From NCBI GenBank assembly GCA_964345215.1, contig CAYFQH010000009.1, positions 1 through 52,619 of the forward strand: a stretch of DNA of 52,619 nucleotides. Direction: 5' to 3'. This document shows, one piece after another, positions 42,627 through 48,760 of the stretch. The translations under genes were made by a program, and so were the position numbers. The notes below the pieces were generated by a model, which searched no databases, had not been told where the DNA came from, and worked only from the letters and a program-made list of their open reading frames with translations. The DNA comes from CAYFQH01 sp964345215 (GTDB lineage Bacteria; Bacillota; Clostridia; Christensenellales; Aristaeellaceae). Position 1 is the stretch's first letter. Each line of letters opens with the position of its first letter.

Positions 42627-42854
42627 TTGGTTAAAAAAAAGTACGCCGGTGTGCTCATGTCCTGCCTTGCGGCAGTAATTATTTCAGTACCCATTGCCTT
42701 CATTATGGTGCTAATTAACGTTGGTTTTAGTCCAGGTTTTTTCCTGGCCTTTTTAAAGTCGGCCCTTGTAGGGATTCTCATTTCCATTCCCTTGGCCAAT
42801 ATTGGCATCCCCCTGGCTGAAAAAATAACTAAAAAATTGGTGAAAGACGAATAG
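42627..42854 (+). CDS. DUF2798 family small membrane protein
   Basis: A 75-residue protein with two membrane helices (residues 8-30 and 39-62), the second followed by a basic tail. The pattern ...FIMVLINVGFSPGFFLAFLKS... between the helices is the mark of DUF2798, a family of unknown function. TTG 42627 is the start, with GGGAGG 8 bases upstream. It has its own terminator, so it is a single-gene unit inside the accessory stretch. Confidence 0.8.
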   Translation: MVKKKYAGVLMSCLAAVIISVPIAFIMVLINVGFSPGFFLAFLKSALVGILISIPLANIGIPLAEKITKKLVKDE

Positions 42855-42863
42855 TTCTAAAGA

Positions 42864-42908
42864 AAGCCGCTGCAGGAGCAATTGTTTGCCTTGCAGCGGC
42901 TTTTTTTA
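42864..42908 (+). terminator. terminator of the DUF2798 gene
   Basis: AAGCCGCTGCA pairs with TGCAGCGGCTT, followed by a T-run. Confidence 0.9.
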
Positions 42909-42937
42909 TAGGCCTAAATTTTAGCTGACAATAAAAA

Positions 42938-43198
42938 TCATGTCATCATCTCTTTATAGGCATCGGCGTTTACCTGTATGCGCCTGTTTAAAATACGAGT
43001 GAATCCTTCATTGCTTAGTTCGCCGATTAAACGGCTTACTGTAACCCGGGTTCCGCCAATGATTTCACCTATTTCTGCGTGGGTATAGTTTGTTTGCAGG
43101 GGATACCAGCGGTGGTCAATTAACTGGTTTGTGTTTGCACTTGCACAAAACAGGCGCATAATCCGTTCAAATGCTGTACGATGGCAGCGACAAAAGAG
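42938..43198 (-). pseudogene. truncated Crp/Fnr family regulator (DNA-binding domain only)
   Basis: Recognisable sequence runs from AFERIMRLF to the stop at 42938, holding the C-terminal winged helix with YTHAEIGEIIGGTRVTVSRL as its HTH. The whole N-terminal cyclic-nucleotide-binding-like sensor domain and the first part of the linker helix are missing. The open frame ends at a stop near 43199, where the DNA already belongs to the oppositely oriented holin fragment. It has no proper start context. Most likely a gene cut by a rearrangement or phage insertion. Confidence 0.8.
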
Positions 43199-43374
43199 TT
43201 ACTAAAAAAGCCTATGTTAAGGACTTCTTAAATTCGAAAGGTTTTGATCTGAATTTTGATGATATTGAAAAACTAATTGAAGCGGCCGTATGGGAATTAA
43301 AACAAGATAGTCAATTGGGACAGCTGATTGAATTTGAGCCACCAAGTATAACCACAGAAACAATAAAACTTTAA
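43171..43374 (+). pseudogene. C-terminal fragment of a phage LLH-family holin
   Basis: The peptide DKRVTKKAYVKDFLNSKG followed by DDIEKLIEAAVWELKQ matches the conserved end of LLH-type phage holins (KKAYV...L...IEAAV.EL). The N-terminal membrane helix and coiled segment of such holins are absent. An in-frame stop lies at 43159-43161, and there is no ribosome binding site before ATG 43171. It is a prophage remnant, joined near 43170 to the truncated Crp/Fnr gene. A terminator follows. Confidence 0.7.
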
Positions 43375-43381
43375 TAGAATT

Positions 43382-43409
43382 AACCCCGCTTTGGCAGGGT
43401 GTTTTTTTG
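43382..43409 (+). terminator. terminator after the holin fragment
   Basis: ACCC-x-GC pairs with GG(C)-x-GGGT followed by TTTTTTT. The core CGCTTTGGCAGGGT is nearly identical to that of the terminator after the radical SAM gene. Confidence 0.8.
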
Positions 43410-43422
43410 TGCAATAATTGTT

Positions 43423-43437
43423 TGGTTATGCTATAAT
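43423..43437 (+). promoter_or_regulatory. extended -10 promoter of the radical SAM gene
   Basis: TGCTATAAT (TATAAT at 43432-43437), about 85 bases before the GTG. -35 is weak. Confidence 0.55.
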
Positions 43438-43523
43438 TCATATATTGATTTTAGCAGAAAAAGTGATATATTATGAAACTTTCCGTGTAAGGTGGCGAAG
43501 GTGCTTTAATTGCAACTATAAAC

Positions 43524-44555
43524 GTGGATTCACTGGAAAAATACGAATTTGCTTTTTATCTACACATGAATGGCGATGTTATAGAAAAGATATGGTATAC
43601 TGCATCTTCAACAGCTGAATTTTCATTGAAGATAAATGGGATTTATTTTATAACTGCTTTTTCAAGGCTTGCTGGCTCCAAGGAAGTTCAAATAATCAAA
43701 TCTGAGCCCGTACGTTTCGTTGAGGGAAGAAAGCCAAGCATTATGAAGTATATGCATATTGAAGAAATGGAAATGACAAATCTATGTAACCTTCAGTGTG
43801 ACAATTGCTGTACCCCAACCACCAATTATCCCAGGGGATTTATGGATGATAGAACTGTTCTTGCTACTTTGTCTTGGACTAAAAAAGGGCAAACACTAAA
43901 CTACCATAGGCAAGGAGAACCATTGTTGCACAAGCAGTTGGAAAAGTACGTAAGATGGGGTGTAGAGGCGGAGATAAAGCCGATTATCAGTACAAATGGG
44001 GAATTGCTGGATGTTAACAGACTAGAAAAATTGTATGCTGCAGGTCTTCGTCACCTTGTGATAACTTTACACACGGAGGGATCCTTGAAAAGTTATTTAA
44101 ACGTGATCAGGTGGTTGGAGGAAAAAGGTGTAAAAACCCTCCATTTTTCCGAACATCATAAGCCATTGGAAGAAGATGTTTTTTATTTTGCTGGAAAGGT
44201 TCTTGACTTTGCAGATGGTGTTGAGCAGAGCAAAGAGGTAAGAGGCAAAATAGAAAGCTTGGGGGAAAATGAAAAAAGATTTTTGCAGATTACCCCTGTT
44301 CATACTTGGGCTGGAAATGTTGCTGATAAACGACAAGATTTTTCTGATGATATTATTAAACAACGGCAAACCAATTGCTACTTCATCCAGACACCAACTA
44401 TAAACGTGCGGTGGGATGGAACTGTTGTCGGTTGTTGCTTTGATTCGGAAAATGATAACGAAATAGGACATATACTTGATTTTTCTGATATAATCATTGA
44501 TCTATCGAAATACAAGTTATGTGAGCACTGCGATAGTAATTGGGCTGTACAATAA
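43524..44555 (+). CDS. radical SAM/SPASM-like enzyme with N-terminal beta domain
   Basis: The SAM-cluster motif CNLQCDNC is at residues 88-95, followed by a GE-type motif (RQGEPLL) and the TIM-barrel strands. The C-terminus holds NCYF, GCCFD and CEHC, enough cysteines for one auxiliary SPASM-like cluster. Residues 1-70 (FAFYLHMNGDVIEKIWYT then GIYFITAFSR) resemble a small beta domain seen in glycan-related proteins. GTG 43524 lacks a ribosome binding site; the frame is open back to a stop at 43488, with GAAGGTG before an ATT at 43509, so the 5' end may be atypical or truncated. Substrate unknown; no peptide precursor gene is evident. Confidence 0.82.
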   Translation: MDSLEKYEFAFYLHMNGDVIEKIWYTASSTAEFSLKINGIYFITAFSRLAGSKEVQIIKSEPVRFVEGRKPSIMKYMHIEEMEMTNLCNLQCDNCCTPTTNYPRGFMDDRTVLATLSWTKKGQTLNYHRQGEPLLHKQLEKYVRWGVEAEIKPIISTNGELLDVNRLEKLYAAGLRHLVITLHTEGSLKSYLNVIRWLEEKGVKTLHFSEHHKPLEEDVFYFAGKVLDFADGVEQSKEVRGKIESLGENEKRFLQITPVHTWAGNVADKRQDFSDDIIKQRQTNCYFIQTPTINVRWDGTVVGCCFDSENDNEIGHILDFSDIIIDLSKYKLCEHCDSNWAVQ

Positions 44556-44574
44556 GATGTTTGGCAAACAAAGG

Positions 44575-44601
44575 AAAACCCTGCTTTGGCAGGGTTTTTT
44601 T
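44575..44601 (+). terminator. terminator of the radical SAM gene
   Basis: AAAACCCTGC pairs with GCAGGGTTTT, with an extended T-run. Near copy of the terminator at 43382. Confidence 0.93.
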
Positions 44602-44608
44602 GCATATA

Positions 44609-44640
44609 GAAAAAGAGCATCTAACAAAAGTCAGCGCTCT
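44609..44640 (-). terminator. terminator of the tRNA operon
   Basis: Minus strand: AGAGC and CTGAC pair with GTTAG and GCTCT around TTTT, followed by TTTTTC. It lies about 66 bases past tRNA-Lys. Confidence 0.75.
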
Positions 44641-44705
44641 ATCTCTTGTACGATTATAAACATATCCCTGTAAACAAGGAGTTCAACGTTCGCACACGTT
44701 ATAAA

Positions 44706-44781
44706 TGGTGACCCATCCGCGACTCGAACGCGGGACACCCTGATTAAAAGTCAGGTGCTCTGCCAACTGAGCTAATGGGTC
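44706..44781 (-). tRNA. tRNA-Lys (anticodon TTT)
   Basis: Acceptor arms GACCCAT/ATGGGTC, anticodon loop CTTTTAA, T loop TTCGAGT and encoded CCA. 76 bases. Last gene of the tRNA operon; its 3' end faces the radical SAM cassette. Confidence 0.97.
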
Positions 44782-44785
44782 ATGT

Positions 44786-44860
44786 TGGCTGGGGTGGCAG
44801 GATTTGAACCTACGAATGCGGGAGTCAAAGTCCCGTGCCTTACCGCTTGGCGACACCCCA
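44786..44860 (-). tRNA. tRNA-Gln (anticodon TTG)
   Basis: Acceptor TGGGGTG/CACCCCA, anticodon loop CTTTGAC, encoded CCA, 75 bases. Four bases from tRNA-Lys. Confidence 0.97.
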
Positions 44861-44867
44861 TTAAAAT

Positions 44868-44943
44868 TGGGGTGGGTAATGGGGTTTGAACCCATGACAT
44901 CCAGAGCCACAATCTGGCGCTCTACCGCTGAACTATACCCACC
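44868..44943 (-). tRNA. tRNA-His (anticodon GTG)
   Basis: Acceptor GTGGGTA/TACCCAC with the extra 5' G opposite C73 that is the histidine identity element; anticodon loop TTGTGGC; encoded CCA. Confidence 0.97.
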
Positions 44944-44960
44944 ATAAAATATACGACAAA

Positions 44961-45037
<77 letters not shown>

Positions 45038-45093
45038 ATACCGTGGTAGGCAAGCCAGCGTATGGTCAGCAATATTAGTGCTGACAGGATAGA

Positions 45094-45122
45094 ATATTAT
45101 CACAAGCCATGGGGCTTGTCAA
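45094..45122 (-). promoter_or_regulatory. promoter of the tRNA operon
   Basis: Minus strand: TTGACA (45117-45122), 17 bases, TAATAT (45094-45099). A GTCAGC/GCTGAC hairpin lies in the leader before tRNA-Arg. Confidence 0.8.
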
Positions 45123-45167
45123 GGCATTTGGACAAATTTAAAAGAAAACTTTTGTCCTGGGCTTTTC

Positions 45168-45196
45168 TTGACAAGGGCTTTTGAAATGTTTATAAT
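45168..45196 (+). promoter_or_regulatory. consensus promoter of the T-box operon
   Basis: TTGACA (45168-45173), 17 bases, TATAAT (45191-45196). Confidence 0.9.
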
Positions 45197-45202
45197 ACAA
45201 CC

Positions 45203-45459
45203 AATGCATTGATAAAGGAAAGTACCTTTGCTTGAAGCTTTTAGAGAGTTCTTGGCTGGTGAAAAAGAACAGCAGAGCAAAGGGAAGTACCCTTTTGAGC
45301 ACGGATTTTGAAGGTGATAAACTGGGTAAAAAGCCGCCGGAGCGCCGGATACAGCGTAAAAGAGCAGTTTTTCTGCTTTTACTGAGGCAGCCACAGGCTG
45401 TAAACGGAAGTGGTACCACGATGACATCGTCTTCCCCATGAGGGACAGACGTTTTTTTA
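45203..45459 (+). promoter_or_regulatory. T-box leader, probably tyrosine-specific
   Basis: The T-box core AAGTGGTACCACG lies at about 45408-45420. The antiterminator forms from GGAAG and CGATG pairing with CATCG and CTTCC around the TGGTACCA bulge. The competing terminator, CGTCT/AGACG with CCC/GGG inside, spans 45428-45451 and is followed by seven T. Stem I includes an AGAGAG bulge region, a GTTCTT/AAGAAC distal hairpin and a base TGCTT/GAGCA; the specifier loop on its 3' side reads GGAAGTACCC, so TAC (Tyr) is the likely specifier. Uncharged tRNA-Tyr would switch on the aminotransferase and tyrS genes. Confidence 0.88.
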
Positions 45460-45480
45460 TTATAAAGGAGAAAGGATAAT

Positions 45481-46659
45481 ATGAAAGGTGAGCAGGTTCC
45501 TTTTGCCAGCCGTTTTGACGGAATTAGCGGCAGCGCAATCAGAGAGATTTTCAAACTCTTGGCCGTTCCGGGGATGATTTCTTTTGCCGGGGGCAACCCT
45601 TCCCTTAGCGCCCTGCCCGATGAGCAGGTAGCCCTGGCTGCTCAAAAGGCGATGGAAAAAAACGGCAAGGCTATTTTACAATACGGGGCTACAGAGGGCT
45701 ACCCTCCTTTTATTGAAAGCTTAATGGCTTATGTTCAAAAGCTGATGGGAAGGGCACACCAAAAAGAGGAGCTGCTGCCCATTACCGGTTCAACCCAGGG
45801 AATGGATCTTTTGTGCAAGGCCCTGATTAACCCGGGGGATGTAATTTTAGTTGAAAGCCCTACTTTTTTAGGCAACATGCAAGCTATGCGACTGGCCCAG
45901 GCGAAGCTTGTACCGGTTGAAAGCGACGATATGGGTATGAACATGGAGGCCCTTGAAAAGGCCATGATTGCATATCAGCCTAAAATGCTCTATACCATTC
46001 CCAACTTCCAAAATCCCACAGGGAAAACCCTGCCTTTAAGCAGGCGGCAAAAAATAGCCCAGCTGGGTGAGCGCTATGGGGTTGTTGTTGCAGAGGACGA
46101 CCCTTACCGGGATTTACGCTATGAAGGGGAGCACTTGCCAACGATTAAATCCTTTGATGAAGCGGGGATGGTGGTTTACCTGGGCAGCTTTTCCAAAATT
46201 ATATCTCCCGGCCTTCGGGTAGGCTATTTGGTGGGCAACGAACAAATCATACGCAAGTGCACCATTGCTAAGCAGTCAAGCGATTTGCATACGGCAAACT
46301 TAAACCAGGCTATTATTGATGTGCTTTTGCGGGAGGATATGCTTCATACACACATCCCCAGTATTTGCAAGGATTACAAAGTACAAATGGAGGCCATGCT
46401 TCAAAAAACCGGCGGCTTTCCAGCGGGAACCTTTGTTACCAAGCCCGAGGGAGGCCTGTTCGTTTTTGTAACCCTGCCCGAGGAACTAAACGCCACCAGC
46501 CTTTTAACCGAGGCGGTCAAAGCAGGGGTGGCTTATGTGCCGGGCACTTACTTCTACCCCGATGGAGGCCACCATAACACCTTTAGGCTTAACTTTTCAG
46601 CTGCAACGGCCGAAAAGATTGAAGAAGGCATGGAAAAATTACAAAAGGTATTTTTATAA
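45481..46659 (+). CDS. PLP-dependent aminotransferase (class I/II, LysN/MocR-like catalytic type)
   Basis: A 392-residue fold-type I aminotransferase without a regulatory domain. NFQNPTGKTLPLSRR and AEDDPYRDLRY are typical, and the PLP lysine lies in GSFSKIISPGLRVGYL near residue 239. Relatives are annotated as 2-aminoadipate, aromatic or valine-pyruvate transaminases. Control by a Tyr-type T-box together with tyrS suggests an aromatic substrate, probably the last step of tyrosine (and phenylalanine) synthesis; this is inference from context. AAGGAG precedes the ATG. Confidence 0.9.
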   Translation: MKGEQVPFASRFDGISGSAIREIFKLLAVPGMISFAGGNPSLSALPDEQVALAAQKAMEKNGKAILQYGATEGYPPFIESLMAYVQKLMGRAHQKEELLPITGSTQGMDLLCKALINPGDVILVESPTFLGNMQAMRLAQAKLVPVESDDMGMNMEALEKAMIAYQPKMLYTIPNFQNPTGKTLPLSRRQKIAQLGERYGVVVAEDDPYRDLRYEGEHLPTIKSFDEAGMVVYLGSFSKIISPGLRVGYLVGNEQIIRKCTIAKQSSDLHTANLNQAIIDVLLREDMLHTHIPSICKDYKVQMEAMLQKTGGFPAGTFVTKPEGGLFVFVTLPEELNATSLLTEAVKAGVAYVPGTYFYPDGGHHNTFRLNFSAATAEKIEEGMEKLQKVFL

Positions 46660-46683
46660 ACAATAATGATGAGGAGCAGTGAA

Positions 46684-47916
46684 ATGAGTCAACAACACGT
46701 GTTGGATGTATTAAAAGAAAGGGGCTTTTTAGCCCAAATTACCTTTGAGGAGGACTTGCGCAAAAGACTTGAAAATGAGAAAATGACCATTTATGTGGGT
46801 GTAGACCCTACAGCAGACAGTCTGCATGTAGGGCACATTATTCCCGTTATGGCCATGGCCCATCTACAAAAAGCAGGGCACCGCCCTCTGGTTCTTTGTG
46901 GCGGAGGAACGGCCATGGTAGGAGATCCCAGCGGAAAAACCGATATGCGTCAAATGATGTCTAAAGAAACCATTGCCGGAAATATTGAACACATTAAAGA
47001 CCAACTGGCACGGTTTTTGGATTTTGGTGAGGGCAAAGCCAAAATGGTCAACAACGCCGATTGGCTCCTTGATTTAAACTACATTGATTTTCTTCGCGAA
47101 ATCGGTGCTCATTTTTCTGTTAACCGAATGCTGACGGCAGAAGCTTACAAGCAACGGATGGAGCGGGGCCTGACCTTTTTAGAGTTTAACTATATGATTA
47201 TGCAGGCTTATGATTTTTTACACCTGTTTAAAACAGAAGGTTGCCGGCTTCAAATTGGCGGTGACGACCAGTGGAGCAATATCTTAGCCGGGGCGGATCT
47301 CATCCGCCGTAAGGAGCAGGAGGAGGCCTATGCCTTGACCTGTAATTTAATTATGACTCACGACGGGCAAAAAATGGGCAAAACCGTTGCCGGTGCCCTG
47401 TGGCTGGATGCCCAAAAAGTAAGCCCTTATGAGTTTTACCAGTATTGGCGCAATGTGGCCGATCAAGATGTGCAGAAATTCTTGGGTCTTTTAACCTTTT
47501 TGCCCATGGATGAGGTGCGCAGGCTGGGGGCCCTTGAAGGGGCCGAAATTAACCATGCAAAGGAAGTTTTGGCCTTTGAGGTAACCCAACTCATCCACGG
47601 AAACCAAGCTGCCAACGAGGCTCAGGAGGCTTCCAGGGCCCTGTTTAGCGGCGGGCAGAACATGCAAAACATTCCCACGGTTCAAATTACCCCGGCCCAG
47701 CTGGAAGAAGACAGCCGGTTGGTGAATGTGCTGGTTTTAAGCGGCCTGTGCAAAAGCAAGGGGGAAGCCCGCAAGATGATTGATGCCGGGGCCGTAACGG
47801 TGGAAGACGTAAAAATATCCAATCTAGACTACCGGATTGAACCTGAGGATATTCCTAAGGAAGGTTTACTCATTCGCCGGGGTAAAAAAAATTACTGCCG
47901 GGTTATTTTAGCCTGA
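46684..47916 (+). CDS. tyrS: tyrosyl-tRNA synthetase
   Basis: Class Ic synthetase. The HIGH signature reads HVGH (residues 48-51), and the KMSKS loop reads KMGKT, as in the bacterial TyrS type with KFGKT. A C-terminal S4 RNA-binding domain (SGLCKSKGEARKMIDAGAV) is present. ATG 46684 gives 410 residues, with GAGGAG upstream; the frame's earlier ATG at 46666 lies before that site. Regulated by the T-box leader together with the aminotransferase; the stop overlaps the next start by one base. Confidence 0.96.
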   Translation: MSQQHVLDVLKERGFLAQITFEEDLRKRLENEKMTIYVGVDPTADSLHVGHIIPVMAMAHLQKAGHRPLVLCGGGTAMVGDPSGKTDMRQMMSKETIAGNIEHIKDQLARFLDFGEGKAKMVNNADWLLDLNYIDFLREIGAHFSVNRMLTAEAYKQRMERGLTFLEFNYMIMQAYDFLHLFKTEGCRLQIGGDDQWSNILAGADLIRRKEQEEAYALTCNLIMTHDGQKMGKTVAGALWLDAQKVSPYEFYQYWRNVADQDVQKFLGLLTFLPMDEVRRLGALEGAEINHAKEVLAFEVTQLIHGNQAANEAQEASRALFSGGQNMQNIPTVQITPAQLEEDSRLVNVLVLSGLCKSKGEARKMIDAGAVTVEDVKISNLDYRIEPEDIPKEGLLIRRGKKNYCRVILA

Positions 47917-48566
47917 TGCCCAGCTATAAAACCCTTAAGGGCTACGGGGAAAAAGAGATTATCATTAAAAAAAGCCGCTTTATCGGCAGGGCCATGCCTG
48001 TAACCACCCAGGAGGAAGCCATTGGCTTTATAAACAGCCTGCGCAAACGGTACCCTGATGCCACCCACCATTGTTATGCCTATGTTATTGGGCAAAATAG
48101 CGGTATTATGCGCTACAGCGACGATGGGGAGCCTGGCGGTACGGCAGGCATTCCGATGATGGAAGTGTTGAAGATGCGCCAAGTGGTCAATGTGGCGGTG
48201 GTGGTTACCCGCTATTTTGGCGGCGTAATGCTGGGGGCTGGGGGTTTGGTGCGGGCCTATACCCAGGGTTGTGTAGAAGCTTTGGAGGCCGCCCAGGTGG
48301 TTATAATGGAAAAAAGCTTTCAAATGGTTTTAACGGTTCCTTATAACCAGTGGGATAAAATACAGTACGAAATAAGCAAAGAACCGGTGCAGATCAATCA
48401 AGTGTTGTACGAAGCCCAAGTGACCTGCCATTTTAGCATTCGGGAAAAGGATTTACCTGCCTTTGAAAAGGCCCTTAGTACCTGGTCCGAGGGCAGCCTT
48501 AAAGCGCAAGCGACAGAAGAAGGCTATATTGCTTGGCCAGAGGAGAAGAGCGAACCTCAGCAATAA
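47916..48566 (+). CDS. YigZ/IMPACT family protein
   Basis: A 216-residue protein with an N-terminal IMPACT domain (KKSRFIGRA, HHCYAYVIG and the hallmark DDGEPGGTAGIPMMEVL) and a C-terminal ferredoxin-like DUF1949 domain. The eukaryotic IMPACT protein regulates translation via GCN1; the bacterial role is unknown, though RNA or ribosome binding has been proposed. The ATG overlaps the tyrS TGA (TGATG), so it is translated by coupling and falls under the T-box. Confidence 0.92.
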   Translation: MPSYKTLKGYGEKEIIIKKSRFIGRAMPVTTQEEAIGFINSLRKRYPDATHHCYAYVIGQNSGIMRYSDDGEPGGTAGIPMMEVLKMRQVVNVAVVVTRYFGGVMLGAGGLVRAYTQGCVEALEAAQVVIMEKSFQMVLTVPYNQWDKIQYEISKEPVQINQVLYEAQVTCHFSIREKDLPAFEKALSTWSEGSLKAQATEEGYIAWPEEKSEPQQ

Positions 48567-48575
48567 GCCTTTTGC

Positions 48576-48607
48576 AAAAACCTTTAGGAATTTTCCTAAA
48601 GGTTTTT
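48576..48607 (+). terminator. terminator of the tyrS operon
   Basis: AAAAACCTTTAGGAA pairs with TTCCTAAAGGTTTTT. Confidence 0.93.
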
Positions 48608-48710
48608 GTTTTGCTTTTATTTAAAACAGAGGGCAGGTTTGTTGGACAAAATTTTAAAAAATAATGGAGGAGATGGACAAGATAAATTGTAAAAGGGCAA
48701 ATTACTAAAG

Positions 48711-48742
48711 AAAAAACCCTCCTGCCAATTTTTGCAGGAGGG
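48711..48742 (-). terminator. terminator of the large surface-protein gene
   Basis: Minus strand: CCCTCCTGC pairs with GCAGGAGGG, followed by TTTTTTC. It lies 19 bases past the stop codon at 48761. Confidence 0.92.
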
Positions 48743-48760
48743 AAGTAGGTTTGTGTATTA

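Noticed and set aside
43418..43618. 66-codon frame overlapping the start of the radical SAM gene
   Set aside because: Out of frame with the conserved gene, Arg/Cys-rich, no start signals. Not a convincing precursor peptide.
44706..44781. tRNA-Lys 3' end as a proven phage attachment site
   Set aside because: No second copy of the 3' tRNA sequence was seen near the holin junction, so the idea remains open rather than supported.
45119..45596. Two long minus-strand frames over the T-box region
   Set aside because: The DNA is explained by the T-box leader and the start of the aminotransferase gene.
48660..48706. 14-codon frame starting at the ATG near 48664
   Set aside because: The GGAGGAG is inside the frame rather than before it, and the peptide has no recognisable feature.
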